The notes beneath the pieces are model-generated. The model did not search any database and had not been told where the DNA came from. It was given only the letters and a program-made list of their open reading frames with translations. A stretch of DNA of 64,000 nucleotides, taken from positions 38,798,732 through 38,862,731 of the forward strand of contig NC_026657.2 of assembly GCF_000004075.3 (NCBI RefSeq), given 5' to 3'. This document shows positions 12,801 to 24,039 of the stretch, piece by piece (within the stretch, counting starts at the first letter, position 1; each line of letters opens with the position of its first letter). The stretch is from Cucumis sativus. Taxonomy: Eukaryota > Streptophyta > Magnoliopsida > Cucurbitales > Cucurbitaceae. Made by a program: the position numbers and the translations under genes.

Positions 12801-15800
12801 TCATTCCTCTTTACATTTTCACTTCTTTTTCTTTTTCCTTTTTTTCCTTTTTTATTTTTACTATTTTTACAAATTTACAACTTACCTTACATACCACACA
12901 TTTATGTATACAAATTTACAATGTTCTATACTTCATTTTCACCCCAAGCATATGAATCTAAATTATCTAAAAAGAATAATAAAAAATCAAAATCAAAGAA
13001 TTTTCACTTTCACTGTTGGAACTTTTTTTTTGGTCAAAATCCAACAAAATTGAATTTTGACTTACGTATATTATAATTAATTCGTAATTAATATAATATA
13101 AAATAATTTTACGGAATAACTAAACCTTAGGATTATGGAATAAATAAATATGTTTAATATGGATTTTGAATAAGTTCTTTCCAGTATTAATCAAATAACA
13201 AATTTAAGAAATTCAACTTTCTTTGATAAATCAATTGATTATTAAATAATTTTGAATATATTATCTTTTATATTCAAGAATAATCATCCTGTTAAATAAA
13301 TAAATGATTTCTCTTAATTAGAAAATTGTGAAAAATATATATGGTAAAATTATGTAAGGAAGATCAATTTACATTTCTAAATGTAAACTTGAATTTTTGT
13401 AAATGCATGCTAACTTGCATCTTCCATGGTTGTAAGATTGGATAAACATCCGACGAAAGTCGACTCATAATTATATCAATTAAACTTTTACAAGCATATC
13501 AATTCAACGTTAATCAAAATATTGAAAATAATAATGTGTAGTTTGAATTTGATTTTGATTTACATAAATAAAAATGTATTGACCCTACATTTTGGGAAAA
13601 GGTGATTGTTATTGTCTTTTTGAAAATAATTGAATAAATTGAAGAATTGAATGTATGAATGTATGAATGCATGGGAGCTGGAGAAATTGACCCTTGAATG
13701 AGAGTTTTCTATTTTATATATATGACATTGTTAATTCTTATTATTATTTTGAGACATATGTGAAATTAATTATAAGTCACATTTATAATTTTGTCCTCCA
13801 CATTTTAAGCACACAACATCATTGACTATGTAACCATTTTAATGTGCTTAATCATGAATTAACTCTTTCAACTAACTTTACTTCTAATTTAATACTCTAC
13901 AAAATTGATTAGATTGATTTAAACCTCAATTATATATATATAAAATTCTAAATCTCATCAAAGATAGACTACTGTTTTTTCCCACACAAAGATTTTGAAT
14001 TCTACAAATGCTTTTTACTATTATCATTATTACTGCTTCTTTTTAAAAATTTGTGGGTCCAAAAAACAATTATAAATGATGATCAATGTTACCCAAAGAG
14101 TTTAGACCATTAAGGTAAACAGATTGAATGTGTAAACATTAGATTATAATTATATTGATTCACATTTGAGGAACTATTAATAGAAAACTTATATAGACCC
14201 AAAACATAATTGATAATAGAATCGATGAAACTTTTAAAAAAAATCAATAAACTAAACTCCAAATTCAAGTTACTCGATCACCAAACGATTACAGTGTTAA
14301 ATTATGATCCACTCAGTTTACAACTCAAGAGTAAGGAACGTACTCTTCTTCAATGTCATTGAAGCAAAGAGATTAGTGCGGAGCTTTGTGGCAACGTCAA
14401 AGAGATCCACAAAGATGTTGTTTAGCATATTAATGATCGTTGTAGTATAGTTAGTTAGCTTCACTCTTAATACGTTGAACATTGATAGATAATATTTTAA
14501 ATACCATCACAAATAGTCCTTACTTCTAGTCAGCACCTTGTCCTCGATATATATGGGGACAAATTAAACTTATAGATAGCAAGAAATTTTTGATCAAGAT
14601 GATTTGAACCAAGCACTCCATTCCAAAAACTTGCTAGCTATTGGAGCTCCAAGCGCATCAACATTAATGTTCCACTTGTATAGCGAATGAGGCCACTAGC
14701 TACTGAAAAAGATGAAATAGACTTAGTTTGAATCACAACAACAACTTTGCTAGAACAATAACGTATTTCTTGCTTTCTAAATCCTCCGCACGATGATCAC
14801 TCCTTCACTCTACTCATCCAAAGAAGCGCACTTCCATAACCCGTGACCAACGATCTTGATTACTCCACACCACATCCTACCAAAACAAAAAAGATACCTA
14901 TACGTTAGTATAGAAATACACTAAGACCAAGCATTAGAAGACGATATATAATTACTCACACAACTAGTTGACTATAAATTTATTTGAGTTCAGATCTACT
15001 TTCATCAACTATCTATTCCTTTTCCATTTTTTTCGTCTCTTTCTAACCTTCTCTTCATTCTTATCCTAATTTAAAATCTAAATTATTTTCCAAACAAAGA
15101 GAGAAGAAGACCGAAGTTTGAATCATATGGAATTGTTTAAAAAAGAATATCATGTGGGATGTTGATTTTTGGTTTGACTTTAAGACTACACTATTTCCTT
15201 TGTCCCTTTATTAAACTCCATGTGCTATATGAACCGGCGTCGTATAAGTTAAACTAAATATGTTGATTTTATTATTTTTGTTTTTCGACGTATAAAATGT
15301 GAAAAACTAGAAATGGTGTCGTCTGGGCTTAGCCGAAAATTGGTTATAGCAACTCTCGTGACCGTCAGTGTTTAATTATCCAAAACGTTTATTATAAATA
15401 ATATATATGAAATTGAACTTAGGGAATTATTTTATGGGTTTCATAATTTGGATTTTTAATCATTGACAAATATTCTTCAAATTCCCAAAATATGGCAAAG
15501 TGCAAATATTACTATATATAATAAGAATAATGATAATGAAAAAAAATACATCTTTTTTTAATAACCTTTCAAATTGGAGAAATTACTTCTTTAAGGAATT
15601 CCCCTTTTTCTTTTATTATTAATGATTAATAATTTTTGTTGTCAAATGGGGACATAAATTATTAGTTTTATTTAATGTTTCACGTTTCGGTCTATCGAAT
15701 TATTTCTTTTATACTACATACGTAAAATTAGAAATAAAAGTGTGAATATTAAAAAATCAATCCAAACAATCGATTAGTGGTAGATTTTTTATTTTCTATT

Positions 15801-16779
15801 AGCATTTTGACTATAATATATTTAAAAAGAATTACTAAAAATAAAAGAAGTGAAATTGAAGCAATTTAAAAATTATAAAGACGAAAAATGGAAAAGAGTG
15901 GGGAAGGTGTAAGAAAAAGTAAAGAGGATAGGGGTAGCAATGAGGGGGCACAAAGTGGGTTTTACTTGAAATGAATAGAGAAGTGCAGCAGCCCATTAAT
16001 AGGATGAGGATTTATTGAATACTCCAAATATTAAAAAGGAATTGATCGTGTTATATAATTTACGATATTTTCAAATATACCAACGAAAATTAAGTTTTTA
16101 ACCGTTAAAATTTAGAGATAAAATAAAACAAAATCGAAAGGTACAAACGTAGCATTTCCAAGAATAAAACCGAAAACTAAATTCATCGAACTTTATAACT
16201 CGGTAAATAAAGAGATTTTTTATTTCTAGAAAAAGGATGAACTTAAAGAGAAATGAAAAATGAAAGTATTGATTGGGATTGGGATTGGGATGGGGATGGG
16301 AAAAGGACGTAGTCCAGTTGTTGAGTTAGATAAGGCTTAGGGCCAACCATTCATATACACATTCCTACATACATTTTGCCCATAAATCAATAAATCCATT
16401 TCTTTCTTTCTTTTTCGAAAAAGAAAAAGGATAAATAATAAACAAGTTAATTAATCATTTAATTTAATTTAATCAAATTTAGGTATTTACTAAAACTCCC
16501 CATGTGTTATGTTGCTTTAATTTAATTATTTTCCTCAACTTTTGCATTATTTTGTTTGTTTGTTTAACAATCACATCATTTTTTTTTTTAAAAAAAAATA
16601 ATAATGGCCAATGTGTCACTTATTAATAATGTACCTTAATTTCAATTAATTAAGTAGCTTAATTTAATGGTGGATTAATGTTCACTAAGCTTCCTTGCCT
16701 TGTTTGTTATAACATACTTACATATATAATGCAATTTAATTACGTGCCACTCAATTATTTGATGAAATGTAATTAATTA

Positions 16780-16882
<103 letters not shown>

Positions 16883-19002
16883 TCAATTTTAAAAGCTAAT
16901 AATCATGAGGTTTTTTTTTGTGTTCCTTGTATTTGAAAGTTTTAAATGAAACTAATTGATTTTTCTATACTTAGTTAAAACTTAATTTATTTAGACATAT
17001 AGAAAATTGAAGATTTAAGTATTAGGAATTTTAATTTTAAAATACTAAAAAAATAAGAAGAAGAAGAAATGAAATGGTTATCGAAACAAGATCCTTAAGT
17101 TTTTAGTTTTTGTTTTTGAAAATTAAATTTAGAAACACAACTTCTATATCTATTGATTTAGATATATCATATCTTGTTGTCGTATTTTTACGAATGTTTT
17201 CAAAATCTAACCCATAATTTAAAAACTTTAAAACAAATTAGTTTTTCAAATTTGACTTAATTTAAATGTTTTAACGAAAAAACATGAAATAGAAGTTGTG
17301 ATAAAGAAATCATCAGAAAATAAGGTTTTTTTATTTCATTTTTAGAAGAAAAAACAAGTACAACTTTAAAAACCAGATTTTGATTAAATATAATATTTTG
17401 TCATGCATGCGTAATGGTTGAGAAATTGAGGGTTTAATCAAACTCTCACGAATAAATCAAAACCTTCAAGATTATAAGAACTAAATTGAAACAAAGTCAA
17501 ACCGAAATTTAAACTACGAACACAAGATTGAAAAGCATATCGTATTAACAAGTGATAGATTAATAGAGTTTTCATTAAAATAGTATGATTTTAGATATTG
17601 AAAGGACAATAATGATATCCAATTCTAAGATCAAATTAACAAAATAGTTTTTTGTGGTCCTAAAGGAAGTATGTGTATTATATCAATCTATATTTCTCAA
17701 TCAAATTAGAAAAATCAACCACCAATTTTATAAATCATTTGAGACATCATAGTTAAAGAAACATCTTTTCTTTGTTTATATAAAAGAGATTCAACATCAA
17801 ACTATTCAATGAAATCCATTAGTTTGTGTCCATAGAAAGAATAAATATAATGGTCTTTACAACAAACCCATGATTAGATTTGTTATATCAAATTGACTCT
17901 TGGAGGTTTTTGTGGTGTATTATTTATTAGGATGTGTGAGCCCTCCAAAACCCAATATGTTTGCATGTGAGAGAATGACCTTTATGACTTATGAGTAGTA
18001 AGTTGAGTTAGATTTTGACTATATATCTCATTCGTCCTTTCTTTTCTTAGTGTATTGTGGTAGTTAAAAAGTAAACCAAAAAGCATATATGATATATTAT
18101 AATGATAGTGAAAAATTTTCTAAAGTTGTGTGTTGTTTTTGTTCGGAATGTCGTAAAGTTCTACATTAGTTAGATAAGATTAGAGAAATATCGTGGTTTA
18201 CATGTCAGGACAACTATCTATATTGATATCTAATCTTTTGAGTGAAACCAAAAACAAAACTACAAAGATTTATGTCGAAAGTGGACAACAACATAACCAT
18301 CTTCTTTACGAGTTGTGTTTCTTTCAAAAATTAAATTACGAGAATGGCCCATTTTGAGAGGTCAAATTTTGATATCTTTTTTTCATTTTGAGCCTCTCTC
18401 ACTATTGCATAGAAACAACGGGTGGACAAAGAGAGGGAGGTATCACGAAAAAACTGAGGAGCAAAAACGAGAATTTAAGAGCAACAATCAAAGCTAAGCA
18501 CGATCCAAGAGCGAGAATCGATGAGTGAAGCCCACGCATCATGTATGCATATTTTATCGATTTTGGTAATTTCTTTAGACGATAAGATAAAACTCATTTA
18601 GACATGTAAAAAGAGACCATCGACGATGATCGTCCGTACAGTTTGTACATTTTACAGTATACAAATATTTGAACCGTAACAATTTGGTATGTTATTCTAA
18701 AGAGATATGATTCTATCACGTATATACGCCCTAGAGTTCAATAATGGAGCAGAGAAAGTTTGATGTGAAATTAGGGCACTCACACATAGCCATTATATTG
18801 AAGAGACCACAAGCTAAGGCAGCTGCAAAGCATATACATATAGAAAAGGTTGTAATATGGACACAATGGACACTTTTTCTTTTCTTTTTTAGCTCTGTAT
18901 ATAAGTATCCAAGTTCAACAAACAATCACTTTCAAGACTTGTTGAGTTGTTGAAAATGTTTATAGTAATTTCCAACTATTAATAGCCTTTGCCCTTTGAT
19001 TG

Positions 19003-19028
19003 TATATATATATATATATATATATATA
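19003..19028. repeat. (TA)13 microsatellite
   Basis: Thirteen uninterrupted TA units in the gene-poor spacer. Confidence 0.9.
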
Positions 19029-20259
19029 GCCCCACAAATGAAATTAGCCATTATTATCCCAAGCCAACATTTCCATGTGAAATGTGATGGAATTTCATGC
19101 ATTATATACTTTTATTCATCCTTGTAAAGCCATCCTAATCCTTCCTCTATGCACTAAATAATCTTCCCTTTTCATTACATCTTTCCGTGTATTTTCTCAT
19201 TCTCTAAGTTATAAATTTTGTAGACAACAACCGTACGTGTCACTTTCTACCTCCCGCTTTATCATACTCTCGATTGTTTTGACAAACATGATTATCAAAC
19301 TTTTTGATAATTGTTTACTATCTCAACTTTTAAATACAATATTCTATTTCATAACTATTTAGTTTTTTGGTTTTATATATACACAAACAAATTAAAAGTT
19401 ATAAAGACTATTTTCTTCTTGAACTTTTCAAAAAGTATTGTTTAAAAAACTTATTTGTTTTAGAATTTAAACTACGTTTTAAATAGAAAAAATACATTAG
19501 GACTATTTTAAAAAACAAGAATGTATGAAAATTGGACATCAAGTATAAAACAAAAGAATGTATGAAAAGTATACAAGTAATGAATAAAATAGAAAGCCAC
19601 ATTAGAGAGGAAGATGTAAGGTTGAAATGGTGTGTGGGGTAGATGTCATGTGATACCAAAACTCCATAGTTTGAATGCTTAGATTAAGATACAAAATACT
19701 AGAACATGTCATTTTCACCTTAGTTTCTTTTCTTGAATAGAAACCAATTGAAATGGATGATGGAAGAGCATCATATTTTTCTCAATAACACAACACAACA
19801 CTTGGCTGTATTTGATTGTTTATAAGTAAATGATAAGAATTGAAAGTAAAGAACAAAAAAGAAATAAGAAATTAAGGCATGAAATGAGGAGGAGGGAGTT
19901 GAAAGTCCCACATCAGTGCATTTATTGAGAAAACCAAAAGAGAGAAAACAAACAAAGTTAAGAAAGAGGGTAATTCCAACTGAAATCATTCAATGCTTCG
20001 ACCTACCTCTCATTTATGAAATCACCTTACCATATGTATAATCATCATCATCCATTCAACACACTAAACTATTTCTCTCCTTTTACCCTTTTCTTCTGTT
20101 AATTTGGAAGATTAAGAATAGAGATGTAAAGTGAATAAATTATTTTTGTATTTGAGTTGAAGAACAGAGTGACAGGGAAAAGGGAATGTTAGGAATTACA
20201 AAAACATTATCATTCCCTTCCTCCGACATTATTATAATCTTCCAACTCAAATTACTGCC

Positions 20260-20560
20260 TTAATTGTCGGCACTACCAATATTCACCGTCTCCCCTTATT
20301 ACTATTCATACTTTCAATGGACCTCACCGAGCCCACACCTAGCCCCACTCCCCGGGTCCATTTTCCTTTTATTTTCTTCACCTTCTAAAATGGGCCTATG
20401 GGCCGCCACGCCCTATTTTCCTCATTGACAACGACTTCCTTCATGCCTTATCCCATTTTCCTTTTAGTTCCAATACAACCTACACACATATCTTCATATT
20501 AGGTGATAGGTTTGGGCTCTGGCATGCATCGACATTGCTTGTTGGGCCAAGACCCAACTT
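20260..20560. promoter_or_regulatory. Promoter-like island with site II (TGGGCC) elements
   Basis: A GC-richer block in AT-rich spacer. It contains the double site II atgggcctatgggcc at 20390-20404, an inverted repeat GTTGGG...CCCAAC around TGGGCCA at 20541-20558, and an RY-like catgca at 20523-20528. Site II elements are bound by TCP factors and mark promoters of growth and housekeeping genes. The nearest recognised coding start, the RRM gene at 24040, is 3.5 kb away, so the island has no obvious target. Confidence 0.3.
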
Positions 20561-21320
20561 AATTTTCTCTCTTCCGTCCATTTTCATCAACTTTCTTTTT
20601 CTCTTCCAAATATACTCATTATCCTTCACTTTATTACTTCTCTAACCATATTTGTTGGTATGTAAATATAATTTCCAAAAAAGGAAAACTCAAGATATAA
20701 AATAATTAAGTATACAATTAGCATGTCTATATATATATATATATAGTGCAAATAGATTGAAATATATTGAATCAAATACATACCTATATAACACACATAT
20801 GTTTCAATGGTAAGGATAGGTCCCATCTAGAAAAGATCTGCTAAGTTGAACCAAACTTTTTATTTTGTTTAAAGAAAAACATGCTACAAAGATGAACAAA
20901 CAAAAAAGAAGAAGAAAAATAGTGGAAAGAGTGTAGTAGTCATTGTTATTATATTTATGGGAAAATATATTTAATAAAATCACTTTTTTTATGACTTTTA
21001 CAGAAAGAAAAAAGTGGGAAATTATAGAAAGAACCAACTTTATTTAAATAGAAAAAAAAAATAAAAAAGTCAAATATTTCTATATATATAAAACAATAAT
21101 ATACAAAATACATATGTGACATTTTCAAAAGACCAAATAATTAATCAAAATGTGGCATGTTACATCTTCCAATATAATCATTTATCACATCACCAAACTT
21201 TACTATAAAATCCTTTCATATAAATCATATATAAATATCATCAATCTCAATTATTTGTCCCTTTTCATGTTGTGAAACCCAAAAGCTATTGTTGGACCAA
21301 AATATATTAAACTAAAATAC

Positions 21321-21324
<4 letters not shown>

Positions 21325-21356
<32 letters not shown>
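21325..21356. repeat. Compound (TA)8(CA)8 microsatellite
   Basis: Eight TA units run directly into eight CA units. Confidence 0.92.
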
Positions 21357-21522
21357 TAACTATCAATTCCCTACCTTCGTTTTTACCAAGAAATCAAATA
21401 TAGAAAATATTTCTTTCAATCAATAATTAAGTCCTTTTGTGACTTCCAATCAATATTGTAAATATTAATACTTTATTTAATTTTTTCAACATATACATGT
21501 TTGTGTTGTGTGTGTGTTTATG

Positions 21523-21547
21523 TATATATATATATATATATATATAT
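21523..21547. repeat. (TA)n microsatellite
   Basis: About twelve TA units follow a short GT-rich run (21501-21517). Confidence 0.88.
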
Positions 21548-22965
21548 GGAGCTAGCTGTCTCCTCCGATGGTGACCATTCCTCACAACATCCATCCATAT
21601 ATCTCTCTACCAATTTAAAGGCAGAAAAAAAAAACTATATATATATACATATACTAAAGTTTATATTACATCAAAATTACTCAGTGGGAAATGTCTAATC
21701 TATGGATGGTCATTTAAAGATCGACTGTGAGTTCGTCTTCTAATGTATAATCAAAACACGTTATATATTTTGATTGAAGAATAATGTGTATTCAATTTGA
21801 TTATATATTAAAATATAACAATAAAATCTTATTTGCATTTTTATTTAGAGTGTAATTAAAAAGAAAAAGAAGAAGTTGATAATAAAGTAATTAATATAAT
21901 GTCTGATATGACTTTGTTTGGTCAATTTGTTCCTAAACTCTCATCGTGGCTCCATCTATATATATATATATTGACCCATTTTAATGCCCCTCCACATTTA
22001 TTTCTTCTAACTCCAATCTTTATTTTTATGTTATATACATTTATTTCTTCCTTCCAAAATTAAATCTCTCTCCACATTTTTAATTTCAATCTCATCCTAA
22101 ATTCTTACTTTAATTTTCTATGATCCATTCTACTTTGTAGCTTAGGCAAGCATACTTTCATACTCAATTAATATCTTTAAGAAATTTGACTTTTGTCGAT
22201 GAACGATTGAGAAAAAGGTTTTTTTTTCTTCTACTAGTAACGTTGGTCGTTTGTATAGGCTAGCAACACATGATCATTGACATTTGAGTCCATATATAGT
22301 TGCCTCTTTTAAATTATTTTTCGAGATAATCGTTGAACCATGGGGTATTAGGTGTGGTTACACTACCACCAATTGAGGTTGTAATTGAATGGTTAAGTGC
22401 ATTACGAGCTTAACTTCTTTTCAATAACGCTCTTGCATTGTTTACACATGTGTAGTAGCTAGCTAGAGGATTCATGTTGTTGTAATGTCAAATTTTTTAT
22501 TCATCAGTGCAAAAATTAATCATTGATCCCATATGGAGATTACGATAAAATTTATAAAAACTGAGAGTAAATGCATTAAAACTTAATTGAGAAAAAGAAA
22601 AGAAATTGGGTTGATGTTTAGAGAGGAAAAAGAAGAGTAACAATCCCATCCCAAAATATTGTCCAAACCATTTGTTGGACATTACGAAAGAGTATATGAT
22701 ATGATATTTGGCTAATCCAATTGGGTCAATTTCATTCTCAATTTTTAGCTATAAATAATTATATTAATTTTCTATCTAAATCAATTCCTATATTTCAATC
22801 AAATAAATTATCCTTTGTGTGTGTATATATATTAGCACAAATATCAATTTTATACCGTTTTATAAATTATATTCATTCAAAGACTTAAATAATATAAAAT
22901 TCTATATAAATGTATGATTTAAATGGATATAAATTTGAAGTTTTTGTATTAGTGATTGAGAGTTT

Positions 22966-22990
22966 GAGAGAGAGAGAGAGAGAGAGAGAA
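22966..22990. repeat. (GA)12 microsatellite
   Basis: Uninterrupted GA repeat about 1 kb upstream of the RRM gene's ATG. Confidence 0.9.
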
Positions 22991-23497
22991 GACATTTATG
23001 ATTTATTATTAAACAGAAATAATAAGCTGTCAAAAGCGAAGCACCAGATCATTTCTCATTAAAAATAAAAGAAGAAAATAATAACATCCAATATATAATT
23101 ATTTTATTCTATACCAAAACTAATTCCAAATAAATACTCCCAATGTTTCTTCATTTTTCCCCTATTTACTTTACTCAAACTTTATAATCATTTTATATCA
23201 TATGCTACTCTACTTAATCATTCACTACATTCTTATTCTTATTTTTATTTTTTAAAAAAGTAATCCAAGAAGAATTAATGGACAAATTTTTATATTTGTG
23301 TGTTTAATAGAAATCATTGGAATACAATTAGATGGTTAGTTTGTATTATTTCATGATTGAATAGCATTGAGTAAATGGATCCTAATAAGTTTAATTAGCA
23401 AAAGTTTGATAGAAAAACATAAGTAAATGGAAGGGAAGGAGTTAAATAAATAAAAAAATATATATATAGGTGGGAAGGGGAGAATGATAAATAGAGA

Positions 23498-23527
23498 GGG
23501 AGGGGGGAGGGGAGGGGGAGGGGGAAG
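23498..23527 (+). promoter_or_regulatory. G-quadruplex motif upstream of the RRM gene
   Basis: Five runs of three or more G, separated by single A residues, lie within 30 bases (GGGAGGGGGGAGGGG and onward). This satisfies the canonical G4 pattern with one-base loops, the most stable loop class. It lies about 515 bp before the RRM gene's ATG and about 230 bp before the CT-rich stretch (23740-23800) where transcription may begin. Confidence 0.6.
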
Positions 23528-23895
23528 GCATTATTTTGAAGGGGAGAGTGGAGATTTTTAATGGTAAGACAGAGAAGCAATTCTCTCACTCACCTGTCAT
23601 CTCCTATTACATCACCCACCAACCCACTTCTTCCACCTCCCCATCCAGCAAATTAGAGTTTGCACCTGTCGGATTTTCTTTTTCTTTTCTATCTAAATAT
23701 ATTATATCAACCACCACCAACGGCTTAAACCGTGTGTGCCACTCTCATCACCATTTTTTTTTTTTTCCTTCTTCTTTCTTTTTCCTCTACAACAATATGG
23801 ACTTTCCCCTTACTACTCCAACAAAATCAATTCAATTCCATTGAGAACAACCACACACAAATTCCCATTTTGGTTTAATTACTGGTTTTTACTTT

Positions 23896-23897
<2 letters not shown>

Positions 23898-23933
<36 letters not shown>
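23898..23933. repeat. (TA)17 microsatellite in the RRM gene leader
   Basis: TA repeat about 106 bp before the RRM gene's ATG. It probably lies in the transcribed leader or in a leader intron: a CT-rich run precedes it, and (CAA)n plus a purine-rich leader follow. Confidence 0.85.
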
Positions 23934-23936
<3 letters not shown>

Positions 23937-24039
23937 ATGCAGCAGATCAAGAATAATAACAGAGAAAATCATCATCAACAACAACAACAACAAGAAGAAG
24001 TAGAAACAGAAAGAGGAGGTTTGTTTTCTAGGGCGGCAT

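Noticed and set aside
19904-19916. AGTCCCACATCAG, close to the plant snRNA upstream sequence element (RTCCCACATCG)
   Set aside because: No TATA at the required spacing and no U-snRNA sequence follows, so it is treated as a chance match.
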